Assembly: GCA_039925145.1 (NCBI GenBank)
Contig: JBDSZL010000024.1
Span: 1 to 32,811, forward strand
Reading direction: 5' to 3'
DNA length: 32,811 nucleotides
DNA from: JBDSZL01 sp039925145
GTDB lineage: Bacteria > Acidobacteriota > Vicinamibacteria > Vicinamibacterales > SCN-69-37
Below are positions 26,693-32,811 of this stretch, one piece after another; position 1 is the stretch's first letter, and each line of letters starts with the position of its first letter. The notes beneath the pieces were generated by a model, which saw nothing but the letters and a program-made list of their open reading frames with translations, did no database searches and was not told the DNA's origin. Both the position numbers and the translations under genes were made by a program.

Positions 26693-26946
26693 TCTTTCTT
26701 AAACGCGCTTCGGAGCTTGTCCGCGAGAGATCCGAATCCCTCGCTCGAAGCGACGCCCTTACCCAATGTGTACTCGCGCACTTCGTCCGCCTCGCGCGTC
26801 TGGAAACGCCTTCGCGATATCCGCCTTGACGATGGCGGGAATGCGGACCGAGTCGTCCCCCGACAGGCCATTGGGCGCATACGCGGCGCGATAGCCGCGA
26901 TCGCGATGCGCGCGTCGCGAACACCGCCGAATGCCGCTGTTAACAC
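26693..26946 (-). pseudogene. Frameshifted remnant of a small unidentified gene
   Basis: Read on the minus strand, a GTG at 26946 preceded by AAGGAG opens MLTAAFGGVRDARIAIAAI. A shift to the next frame gives YAPNGLSGDDSVRIPAIVK and ADIAKAFPDA, which ends at a stop (26762). A second shift at about 26790 continues as EADEVREYTLGKGVASSEG and SLADKLRSAFKKDYG, running into the tandem repeat with no stop. Each piece has protein-like composition and G/C-rich third positions. The reading therefore suggests a gene of roughly 85-100 residues broken by two frameshifts. I do not recognise the family. The rest of the 452-bp gap (26666-27117) holds nothing else I can support. It could instead be a chance result of high GC. 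Confidence 0.35.
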
Positions 26947-27117
26947 TTGCGGCTCCTTCCGCGTCTTTAGATAGGATGGTCGGTGCCTGGCGGCACACGC
27001 CGCCAGGCCTCGCGTCGCCAAGTGTCGGGCCGCTCCTCGTGGCTCCGATCGGCGACACGCGTCCACGCCGGGCAGCATTGTGCTGCCGGCGAGAACACGC
27101 CCACAGGAGCACTGCCC

Positions 27118-27813
27118 GTGAAGAAGGTCCTCGGTGTCGCCGCCCTCCTCGCTCTCGTCCTCTCGATCACCCACCTCCGCGCGCAGGGACGCGCCGCCGG
27201 ACAGATGCCCCCCGGCGCTGGCGCGCGCCCCGGCGGCCCCTCCGTGGCCGCGCCCGATCCGTCCAAGCCCGCGCGGCTCGACATCACGACCGGGACGACG
27301 GCCCGGTACAAAGTGCGGGAGCAACTTGCCGGCATCAGCTTCCCGAGTGATGCGGTCGGCACCACCGACTCGGTCACCGGCACGATCGTCGTCAATCCGG
27401 ACGGATCGATCGATGTCGCCAAGTCCAAGATGACGGTCGATCTGCGTACCATCAAGAGCGATCAATCGATGCGTGATGGTTATGTGGAGCGGAACACGCT
27501 CGAGACGACGAAATTCCCGACCATGGAGTTCGTGCCGAAACGGGCCGTGGGCCTCCCGTCGCCGCTTCCGTCCGGGATGATGGCGCAGGCCGGATTCCAG
27601 CTGATCGGCGACATGACGCTGCACGGTGAGACGGCCGAAGTCACGTGGAATGTCGTGGCGACGTTCGGCAACGACGCCGTCGCCGGCCGCGCCACCACGA
27701 TGTTCCCGTTCGCCACGTTCAAGATGGCAAAGCCCTCGCTGGCGCGGTTGCTCAGCGTTGATGACAAGATTGAGCTGGAGATCGAATTCAAGTGCAAGCG
27801 CAGCGCCGGATAG
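27118..27813 (+). CDS. YceI family protein, secreted
   Basis: 231 residues from GTG 27118, which follows AGGAGC at a suitable distance and gives a signal peptide (MKKVLGVAALLALVLSITHL, cleavage near RAQG). A Pro/Gly-rich linker (30-50) leads into a YceI lipocalin-like barrel. Recognisable strands include TGTIVVNPDGSIDVAKSKM, TVDLRTIKSDQSMRDGYV, ETTKFPTMEFVPKR and LIGDMTLHGETAEVTWNVV. YceI proteins bind polyisoprenoid or other amphiphilic molecules in the periplasm; the ligand here is unknown. The gene stands alone between gene remnants on both sides, and a longer reading frame that opens at 26983 lacks any supportive start. Confidence 0.9.
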   Translation: MKKVLGVAALLALVLSITHLRAQGRAAGQMPPGAGARPGGPSVAAPDPSKPARLDITTGTTARYKVREQLAGISFPSDAVGTTDSVTGTIVVNPDGSIDVAKSKMTVDLRTIKSDQSMRDGYVERNTLETTKFPTMEFVPKRAVGLPSPLPSGMMAQAGFQLIGDMTLHGETAEVTWNVVATFGNDAVAGRATTMFPFATFKMAKPSLARLLSVDDKIELEIEFKCKRSAG

Positions 27814-27842
27814 CGGCCGTGCGGAGCTGGATCTGATGTGGT

Positions 27843-27971
27843 GAGGGCGGCGACCGCCAGTCGATCGGCTGAGCCGGCGACGATTGCGCCGACGAGGGTA
27901 ACGATGCCGAGTGCGGCAAACGCGATCAGCGCGTAAGGCGCGTCGTATCCGTAATCACCGCGTCGGGCCAT
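27843..27971 (-). pseudogene. N-terminal remnant of a membrane-associated methyltransferase-like gene
   Basis: From ATG 27971 the minus strand reads MARRGDYGYDAPYALIAFAA and then a hydrophobic stretch to about residue 35. DYGYDAPY followed by a membrane segment is the usual beginning of a group of class I SAM methyltransferases (family recollection, not a search). After about 43 residues the frame runs into the antisense of the YceI gene and the methyltransferase core is missing. It lies 53 bases downstream of the M28 peptidase stop on the same strand. I read it as a 3'-truncated gene remnant. Confidence 0.4.
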
Positions 27972-28024
27972 GGCCACCGATTGTCGTCGGAATGCCGACC
28001 AACCACAACCGCGGTCGCGGCGTG

Positions 28025-29443
28025 CTATCTCGCGCCGCAGTTGCCGCCCTTGCTCGGGTCCTTCCCTGGCAGCCACGTCGGGCGGTATTTCGAGTTCGCG
28101 AGCCACAGGACCGGCGTGAGCATCGAGCGAATCGAGTCGGTCATGTGTGCGAAGTCGACTGTGGAGACTTCGTCGGTGACCTTGTGGTACGTCGTGCTCG
28201 CGACCGCGTCGAAACTGGAGACCGTCTGCGCGATGACGCCCAAGCGCGCGAGTTGGATGTTATCGGACCGGCTGAAGAAGCCTTCCGTCGGATGTGGGTC
28301 CGCGACGAGCCGCGCGCCTTGCCGCGCCAGATCGCGCCCGAGCGTCGAGCAGTCGTAGCCGGTGAGCCACAGCGTGTGCGCCGCGACTTTCGGGTCGCGG
28401 TTCGCGATCATCTCGAACTCGATGTTCGCCGTAATCTGTTTGAGCGGAACGGGTGGGTTGGCCAGAAAATCACGCGCGCCAAATCCACCAGCTTCTTCAC
28501 TCCCAAACCACGCGAAGATCATCGTCCGCTTCGGCCGCGGGCCCTTGCTGATGGCCTCCGCCAGTTCCAGCACCGCCACCGACCCCGAGGCATCGTCATC
28601 CGCGCCATTGAAGATGGTGTCGGCCCCGGTGCCGCGCACGCCCAGGTGATCGAGATGGGCGGTGAGCAGGATGACGTCGGCGGCCGCCTCGGAATCGGTG
28701 CCGGTGAGACGGCCGATGGCATTCCACGTGTAAGCCGTTTTCGTTTCGACTTGGAAGGCCGCGGTTGTGCCGTCGGCGACGAGCGTCCAGATTTGATCGA
28801 AGGCAGTCTTCGCCAGCACGATGCGCGCTGGTGGTGGTGAGGCACCGCCTCGGCCCGGACCACTTGGCGGCGGCAGGCGAGCCGCAATGGCGTCCCACGT
28901 CGATCGAATCTGCGCCGTCTCCGCGGTGATGACGAGGGCCGCGGGTGCGATCTCCGCGGCGACCGGGGTGACGCCGTCAGGGACGATGAGGATGGCGCCA
29001 ACGGGGGAGGGGGTACCGGCCTTGTAGGTATGCGTGACGCCGGAGACGCTGCCGCGGCCTGTGGTCTGCACCAGCATGTCGCGGCCGTGGACGAGTTTGA
29101 GATTCTTGATCGTGAGCGAGGGCGGCGCGGACGTCTGCATCCGGCCCGTGTCGATCTGCTTCACGAATCGGCCGTTGTCGCCGAGCGGTTGCATGCCCAG
29201 GCGTCGCATCTGCGAGCCGATGTATTCGGCGGCGCGCCATTCGTCCTCCGTGCCGGAGCCGCGTCCTTTCATGGCGTCTCCGGCGAGGAACTCCATGTGT
29301 GCGCGAATCGACGCCTCCGTGATCAGCGCGGCGCCGCGCGCATTCTGCAGCGTCGCATCGTGTGAGAACAGCGCGACCGCGATGCACGTGAGGGCAAGCT
29401 TTGTCGGAACCCGGCGGGCCAGGGACACGAGCGCCTTTCGCAT
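28025..29443 (-). CDS. M28 family metallopeptidase, secreted
   Basis: 472 residues. The signal region covers about 1-37 (RKALVSLARRVPTKLALTCI). Next come an N-terminal segment with MEFLAGDAMKGRGSGTEDE, typical of acidobacterial M28 proteins, and a PA-like insert (about 90-250). The M28 catalytic domain carries the expected zinc ligands and catalytic acids: LTAHLDHLG (about 262), NGADDDASG (about 281), WFGSEEAGG (about 315), FEMI and, near the end, TTYHKVTDE. All key positions look intact. It acts outside the cytoplasm on peptides as an aminopeptidase (family knowledge; specificity unknown). A -10-like TATACT lies six bases before the ATG with no ribosome-binding site, suggesting a leaderless transcript. 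Confidence 0.92.
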   Translation of the reverse strand: MRKALVSLARRVPTKLALTCIAVALFSHDATLQNARGAALITEASIRAHMEFLAGDAMKGRGSGTEDEWRAAEYIGSQMRRLGMQPLGDNGRFVKQIDTGRMQTSAPPSLTIKNLKLVHGRDMLVQTTGRGSVSGVTHTYKAGTPSPVGAILIVPDGVTPVAAEIAPAALVITAETAQIRSTWDAIAARLPPPSGPGRGGASPPPARIVLAKTAFDQIWTLVADGTTAAFQVETKTAYTWNAIGRLTGTDSEAAADVILLTAHLDHLGVRGTGADTIFNGADDDASGSVAVLELAEAISKGPRPKRTMIFAWFGSEEAGGFGARDFLANPPVPLKQITANIEFEMIANRDPKVAAHTLWLTGYDCSTLGRDLARQGARLVADPHPTEGFFSRSDNIQLARLGVIAQTVSSFDAVASTTYHKVTDEVSTVDFAHMTDSIRSMLTPVLWLANSKYRPTWLPGKDPSKGGNCGAR

Positions 29444-29449
29444 CGGCAG

Positions 29450-29455
29450 AGTATA
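29450..29455 (-). promoter_or_regulatory. Putative -10 element of the M28 peptidase gene
   Basis: On the minus strand TATACT ends six bases before the ATG at 29443, so transcription would start at or within a base or two of the start codon. The -35 region is not convincing. The same six-base spacing is seen before the genes at 7898 and 11959. Confidence 0.4.
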
Positions 29456-29497
29456 GGGCCAGTCGATCCGGGTCGCACTTCGATCAGATGTCCAGAT

Positions 29498-29803
29498 TCA
29501 CTGGTCGGCACCCTCGACGATTGGCGGGGTGTCGAGAGGCGGTGTCACGTCTAGGTTTTGGCTTTGGGTGCGGAACCGCCTGACGTCCACGTACTGGTCT
29601 TCCGGCTCCCGGCGGAAGATGCTCAGCACCAGCGGGATCGTGCTGAGCGCGCCGACGGCCACGAGGGCGCGTCCGATCCGCACGCGGCGAGCGCCGAGCC
29701 GGTCGGCGAGCAACATCCCGAGGCCGGCACCGAGCATGCCACGCGTGGCTGCGACGAGCATCAAAGTTGGCAGAGTGACCGTGCGTTTCGTGTCCATTCG
29801 CAT
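29498..29803 (-). CDS. Small membrane protein of unknown function
   Basis: 101 residues. Two hydrophobic segments are visible, about 10-32 (LPTLMLVAATRGMLGAGLGM, then LLADRLG) and 43-62 (IGRALVAVGALSTIPLVLSI). They are joined by an Arg-rich loop (GARRVRIGR) and followed by a polar C-terminal tail (FRREPEDQYVDVRRF). This head-loop-head layout is that of a conserved small protein found in several phyla; I do not recall an assigned function. It precedes the M28 peptidase by 54 bases on the same strand. It contains a 9-bp perfect inverted repeat (29621-29648) inside the coding region, explained by the symmetrical Leu/Ser-rich codons. The 131 bases beyond it, to 29934, hold nothing I recognise. 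Confidence 0.7.
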   Translation of the reverse strand: MRMDTKRTVTLPTLMLVAATRGMLGAGLGMLLADRLGARRVRIGRALVAVGALSTIPLVLSIFRREPEDQYVDVRRFRTQSQNLDVTPPLDTPPIVEGADQ

Positions 29804-29934
29804 GGTGTTTGCAATGTCAGGACCACGCGGAGCGATGCTGCGCTGACGCCCTACGACTGCCAGGCCGGATGGGGCGTGCTTCGAGTAGCCCGCAGGGACG
29901 CTGAGTGTTGGCTATGACGGACGGAGGCCGTAGG

Positions 29935-30117
29935 TCAAAGAGATTTGAAGTGAGGGTTCTCGATGAGGCCGATGACGTTGCCGAACGGGTCAAGTACTTC
30001 GGCGACTTTGATCCCATCGCCGACGTCCTGAACCAGTCCAGCAATCGATGCACCCGTGACTCGGAAGTGCTCGATGGTGGCATTGATGTCCGCGACTCGC
30101 CAGTAGGCCACGGCGCC
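29935..30117 (-). pseudogene. C-terminal fragment of a glyoxalase/VOC-family protein
   Basis: The minus strand encodes the last 60 residues of a VOC (glyoxalase/bleomycin resistance) domain: VAYWRVADINATIEHFRVTG, then VQDVGDGIKVAEVLDPFGN and IGLIENPHFK. DPFGNVIGLIENP is the closing strand with the last metal-ligand Glu region of the family. The N-terminal half of the domain is absent. Instead, the frame continues upstream without a break into the tail of a GNAT acetyltransferase. So this is a joined fragment, not a full gene. The reading frame across the joint (29935-30291, 118 residues) is open, but its product would have neither complete fold. Confidence 0.7.
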
Positions 30118-30501
30118 AACATGGTCACGCTCTTCGGTGGCGACCAGGCGCATGCCCTGTTTCTCCGAGATCCGTCGCGAGGCGATATTTGCGGCGGCCT
30201 TTGGGGCGCGTAGTACTGAAAACTTCAACACGTTGAACCAGTAGTCCGTGACGACTTCGCACGCCTCTGTCATCAGGCCGCGTCGCTGCACCTGTGGATC
30301 GATTCAGAATCCGCGGTTGTTGTCAGGGGTCGTTGCGAGCGCGATGAGGCCCAGCAAGCGATTCGGGTCGCTCTTCAGTCGGACCGTCCAGATCCACTGT
30401 TCGCCGCGCTCGATGGCGGGCAGCGCGTAGTCGCGGCAGAACTGCAGTGCGGCCTCGGCGGGATACGGCCACGGGACGGCGCTCGCCAGGTATCGGACGA
30501 C
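30118..30501 (-). pseudogene. GNAT acetyltransferase remnant with in-frame TGA
   Basis: Two minus-strand pieces belong to one GNAT domain. The first reads VVRYLASAVPWPYPAEAALQ, then IWTVRLKSDPNRLLGLIAL and ends TPDNNRGF followed by TGA (about 30302-30304). After that stop, IDPQVQRRGLMTEACEVVTD and the following APKAAANIASRRISEKQGM resume in the same frame. Family members have a Trp at the TGA position (RGFWIDP), so one base change TGG to TGA explains the break. The QRRGLMTEA acetyl-CoA loop is intact. Upstream the normal N-terminus is missing: at about 30502 the frame changes into a different sequence. Downstream it is fused to the VOC fragment. Considered inactive. Confidence 0.7.
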
Positions 30502-30626
30502 AGTTCCGCCGCGCGATCGGCTTCGCGCGACGCCGCGCTGGTTGCCGCCGGTGCCGGGTCGTCTGTTCGGGTGTTTTCGCCGCATCCAACCGCTGCAAAC
30601 GTCAGCGCCAGCGCACCGGCGGTCAT
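30502..30626 (-). pseudogene. Possible lipoprotein N-terminal scrap
   Basis: From ATG 30626 the minus strand reads MTAGALALTFAAVGCGENTR and a further polar stretch rich in Asp, Pro and Ala. The hydrophobic run ending AVGC resembles a lipoprotein signal with lipobox. The frame differs from that of the adjoining GNAT remnant and no continuation of a lipoprotein is seen, so at most it is a short remnant. It may be chance. No gene is seen between 30627 and 30863. Confidence 0.25.
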
Positions 30627-30863
30627 GGGCGAGGTCTGAGCGCCGGCGGCGTCATTCTGGTCGAGCAGTCCGGAGGCCTCGCGCTCGCCGCGGCCGTCGA
30701 CGAGACCGGAATGGTGCAGGACCAAGGTTGTGTTCATGTCTCGCTTCGCCGGGTACCTCAAGAAGACGGGGCCGGAGGAGAAATGCGGCGGCTGAACTGG
30801 AAAGGCGGCAAGTCATGCGTGAGATAATCGTGTATGGGCGCCGCCGACACACGTCGACACCGG

Positions 30864-31052
30864 ATGCAGGTGCGAGTTTATCCATCGTTGGCCGCACAGG
30901 ATCGAGACGATGCCGCGTACTGGGCGGCACTGCCGGTGGACGTTCGGGTGTTGCAGGCTTGGACACTCAGCGAGGCGCAGTGGCGCCTCAGTGGCGAGTG
31001 GCCCGATGAATCAGGACTTCCTCGATCTGTTGCGAGCGTTCGCCGATCATAG
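30864..31052 (+). CDS. Small conserved protein upstream of the nucleotidyltransferase fragment
   Basis: 62 residues from ATG 30864 (an in-frame ATG at 30834 would add ten). The sequence MQVRVYPSLAAQDRDDAAYW, then LPVDVRVLQAWTLSEAQW is of a type that regularly precedes nucleotidyltransferase-like genes in Acidobacteria and Proteobacteria, from memory. It is rich in Arg, Asp, Ala and Trp and has no membrane segment. Its last 47 bases overlap the start of the nucleotidyltransferase gene in another frame, a compact two-gene arrangement resembling toxin-antitoxin or MNT/HEPN-like pairs, though I cannot assign a function. It appears intact, although its partner has a deletion. Confidence 0.55.
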   Translation: MQVRVYPSLAAQDRDDAAYWAALPVDVRVLQAWTLSEAQWRLSGEWPDESGLPRSVASVRRS

Positions 31053-31338
31053 CGTCCGATACCTGATCGTCGGCGCCCCTCTCAGCGAGGTCTCTGCGGA
31101 CGACTTCAGCCGCCCCGGCATTGTCTTCCAAATGGGACTGCCGCCGGTCCGCGTGGATGTCCTCACCGAACTCACGGGCCTGACATTTGCGGAGGCGTGG
31201 CCCGGTCGCATGCACGCGCCATTCGGTCCATTGGCCGTGGATGTCATTGGCCGCGAAGCGTTCATTCAGAACAAGCGGGCGACAGGACGCGCGAAGGACC
31301 TCGGCGACATTGAGCGCCTCGGCGATCCGTCGAAATGA
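31006..31338 (+). pseudogene. DUF6036/MNT-like nucleotidyltransferase with catalytic segment deleted
   Basis: 110 residues from ATG 31006. The N-terminus (MNQDFLDLLRAFADHSVRYL then IVGA) and the C-terminal part (PLSEVSADDFSRPGIVFQMG through VDVIGREAFIQNKRATGRAK and DLGDIERLG) match opposite ends of a family whose members are about 150 residues long. In intact members the VGA strand is followed by about 40 residues with the HGxPRATGDLD-type catalytic carboxylates before an FGAPL segment. Here VGA joins PLS directly, so that stretch is missing in frame. The protein may still be made but should be catalytically dead. The ATG at 31335 of the next fragment overlaps its stop by four bases. Confidence 0.65.
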
Positions 31339-31487
31339 GTCTTCGCCCCGGCACCCGCCTCGGCCCGTATGAAGTCGTCTCCGCCATCGGTGCCCGCGGC
31401 ATGAGCGCCTGCGGCCAGGCCGCGCGGGAGCGCGGCGTCAGCGTCAGTTCGCGCGGGAGCGGGGCCAGCGCCATGCGGCGATCCTGA
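31335..31487 (+). pseudogene. N-terminal stub of a Ser/Thr protein kinase
   Basis: From ATG 31335 the frame reads MSLRPGTRLGPYEVVSAIGA and RGM, closely matching the start of acidobacterial eukaryotic-type Ser/Thr kinases (xLxPGTxLGPYEIxxxIGxGGMGxVY), including part of the glycine-rich ATP loop. After about 23 residues the similarity ends and the frame closes at 31485-31487 after 50 codons. Lys, catalytic Asp and the rest of the kinase are absent. Clearly a truncated remnant. The remaining stretch to 31673 contains no supported gene. Confidence 0.6.
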
Positions 31488-31524
31488 TCACCTCGAGCGT
31501 TCGCGCCGCGCGAAGGGAAGCGCC

Positions 31525-31563
31525 GTGGCGGAACTGATGCCAGGTCACCCGTCCGAGTCCCGC
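31525..31563 (-). pseudogene. Possible tyrosine-recombinase scrap
   Basis: The minus strand encodes AGLGRVTWHQFRH inside a 67-residue open frame (31444-31647). WHQFRH preceded by GL-x-x-V-T resembles the HxxR box region of tyrosine recombinases. What follows (GASLRAARTLEVI) does not continue as the expected helix with the catalytic H/W and Tyr, so only about 13 residues are suggestive. It fits the debris-like nature of this region, but chance similarity is quite possible. Confidence 0.2.
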
Positions 31564-31673
31564 CCGTGACTCGAGCGCTTGTGCGCGGCCGCGCGACGCG
31601 AGGTCTGATCGCGAGCCCAGCGACGGCCGGACAGCCTTGCCACGCATGCGACAATGCGAGTCAGGTAAACAGC

Positions 31674-32811
31674 ATGTCCCCGTCGAGGATGCTCGAGCGC
31701 CAGGTCCGATACCTCTTTGTCGTGGCTGGCGGCCTCATCGGGTTCGCCGCGCTGGGACTCGCACAACAACCCGCGGACCCTGCGCAGCGTCCGACGTTCC
31801 GGGCGGCGGTCGACACCGTGACACTCACGGTGACCGTGCTCGACCGGAATCGGCGGCCCGTGCGCGGGCTGTCGGCCGCCGACTTCACGGTGCTAGACGA
31901 GGGTGAACCGCGTCCCATCGTCGCCGTGGAGATGATCGAGGTGCCGACGGTGAGACCCTCCAGCCGCACCGTCTGGCAGGACCAGGTGGTCGCCGATGTG
32001 GTGACCAACGAGTCGAGGCTTGGGCGGTTGGTCGTCCTGTTCTTTGATCGCAGCATGAGATCCGGTTGGGAGGTGGACCGCGCGCGCAAGATTGCCGCTC
32101 GCACCATCAACGAACTAGGCCCAGACGACATGGCCGCCGTGGTCTACAACTACCAACTCGCCACACCGATCAACTTCACCGCTGACCGTCGGCGGTTGCT
32201 CGACGCGCTGAACAGTCCCGTTCTCGGCACGCAGAGGTACGACAGCGGCGATTGCTTCTGCGGGATCTGCGGTGTCGAGAGCCTGGAGCAGGTCGCGAAG
32301 GCGTTAGAGCCGGTGAGCAACCGCCCCAAGATGGTGGTGTACATCGGCAGCATGATTCCGTTGTCCAATGATTCCAGGAGGAACCCTTTAGGGACCTGTG
32401 CTCAGATGCTCGAGCCGGCGACGGCCAAGATGTTCGACGCGGCTCAGCGCGCCCAAGTGATCATTCATCCGGTGGATCCGAGTGGCGTAAAGGGCTGGGT
32501 AAGCGAGAGCCTTCGGCGGCTGGCTGAGAACACGGGCGGGCGCACGATTCTCGGCAACAACACCCCTGAGCGAGACGTGCCGCGGCTTTTCGAGGAGAGC
32601 GCCGTGTCGTATTTGATCGGGTTCACGCCACGGGCGAGCCGAGGGGACGGCCGACCGCAACGCGTCCGTGTGCGCGTGCGGGGAGACGACCTGACCATCC
32701 TCGCGGCCTCGAGCTACCGGCCCGCGCCGGCGGCCGATGATCCCCCGCCACCCGGCGCGGGCGCCACGCCTCCGCCCTCGTCGAACGCGCGGGCGATCGC
32801 CGGCCTGACGC
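31674..32811 (+). CDS. VWFA-related domain protein (acidobacterial type), 3' truncated by the window
   Basis: 379 residues are visible; the stop lies beyond the window. A signal region (MSPSRMLERQVRYLFVVAGG to about residue 30, LAQQ) precedes the family lead-in (VDTVTLTVTVLDRNRRPVRG, LSAADFTVLDEGEPRP). The VWFA core has LVVLFFDRSMRSGWEVDRAR, with DxSxxS in place of the canonical DxSxS, and DDMAAVVYNY. Cys194, Cys196 and Cys199 form the SGDCFCGIC cluster also seen in the VWFA protein at 9777-11801. Late motifs include VIIHPVDPSG, LAENTGGRTI and AVSYLIGFTPR, typical of the family, then a Pro/Ala-rich stretch near residues 348-372. Its product is expected to be exported. Confidence 0.88.
   Translation, partial: MSPSRMLERQVRYLFVVAGGLIGFAALGLAQQPADPAQRPTFRAAVDTVTLTVTVLDRNRRPVRGLSAADFTVLDEGEPRPIVAVEMIEVPTVRPSSRTVWQDQVVADVVTNESRLGRLVVLFFDRSMRSGWEVDRARKIAARTINELGPDDMAAVVYNYQLATPINFTADRRRLLDALNSPVLGTQRYDSGDCFCGICGVESLEQVAKALEPVSNRPKMVVYIGSMIPLSNDSRRNPLGTCAQMLEPATAKMFDAAQRAQVIIHPVDPSGVKGWVSESLRRLAENTGGRTILGNNTPERDVPRLFEESAVSYLIGFTPRASRGDGRPQRVRVRVRGDDLTILAASSYRPAPAADDPPPPGAGATPPPSSNARAIAGLT

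Noticed and set aside
26449..27624. 391-residue minus-strand frame crossing the hybrid-kinase end and the YceI gene
   Set aside because: It overlaps two well-supported plus-strand genes. Only the middle part (26693-26946) has protein-like composition and it is reported separately as a broken gene.
29621..29648. Perfect 9-bp inverted repeat (GCTCAGCAC ... GTGCTGAGC)
   Set aside because: It lies entirely inside the small membrane protein gene and is explained by symmetrical codons for Leu and Ser in a membrane segment. No T-tract or second copy was found.
1..32811. CRISPR arrays, tRNA/rRNA genes, intact insertion sequences
   Set aside because: No regularly spaced direct repeats of CRISPR length, no tRNA-like cloverleaf or rRNA signature, and no transposase with terminal inverted repeats were noticed on reading. 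A covariance-model search was not possible.

Overview
The window is GC-rich bacterial chromosome. Its gene content points to an Acidobacteriota member, probably of the Vicinamibacteria type. The clues are two VWFA-related proteins of the acidobacterial kind, an Oar-like TonB-dependent receptor with an N-terminal carboxypeptidase-regulatory-like domain, beta-propeller (two-component regulator propeller) sensor kinases, and planctomycete/acidobacterial PSD1 (DUF1549/DUF1553), DUF1501 and PSCyt1 proteins. The lineage is inferred from these families; no rRNA or other phylogenetic marker is present.

Layout. (1) 1-790: 3' part of a secreted concanavalin-A-like (Cip1/polysaccharide-lyase-like) protein, closed by a strong intrinsic terminator. 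(2) 862-7779, minus strand: a four-gene operon of PSD1 lipoprotein, Tat-exported DUF1501 protein, membrane cytochrome-c/LRR protein and Tat-exported TIM-barrel sugar isomerase-like protein. A divergent AraC-type regulator (7898-8755) shares a promoter region that carries repeated half-sites. (3) 8896-11801, minus strand: a VWFA-related protein translationally coupled to a secreted protein of unknown function. (4) 11959-12195: a small Lys/Arg-rich protein. (5) 12277-26665, plus strand: secreted TIM-barrel isomerase-like protein, propeller histidine kinase, NarL-type response regulator, Oar-like receptor, DUF1080 protein and a giant hybrid propeller kinase. This looks like a nutrient-sensing and uptake locus comparable in logic to Bacteroidetes polysaccharide-utilisation loci. 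A conserved inverted repeat occurs in front of both the response regulator and the receptor and is the best candidate operator. (6) 26666-28000: a YceI-family protein flanked by two gene remnants. (7) 28025-29803, minus strand: an M28 peptidase and a small membrane protein. (8) 29935-31670: a gene graveyard with a GNAT remnant interrupted by TGA and joined to a glyoxalase (VOC) tail, a nucleotidyltransferase that lacks its catalytic segment, a Ser/Thr-kinase N-terminal stub and a possible integrase scrap. (9) 31674-end: a second VWFA-related protein, cut by the window edge.

How the parts fit: most intact genes encode exported or envelope proteins concerned with sensing, importing and processing sugars or other polymers. 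Two extracytoplasmic xylose-isomerase-like TIM barrels and one DUF1080 protein suggest oxidised or keto-sugar chemistry outside the cytoplasm, which is inference from family knowledge. No tRNA, rRNA, CRISPR array or intact mobile element was seen.
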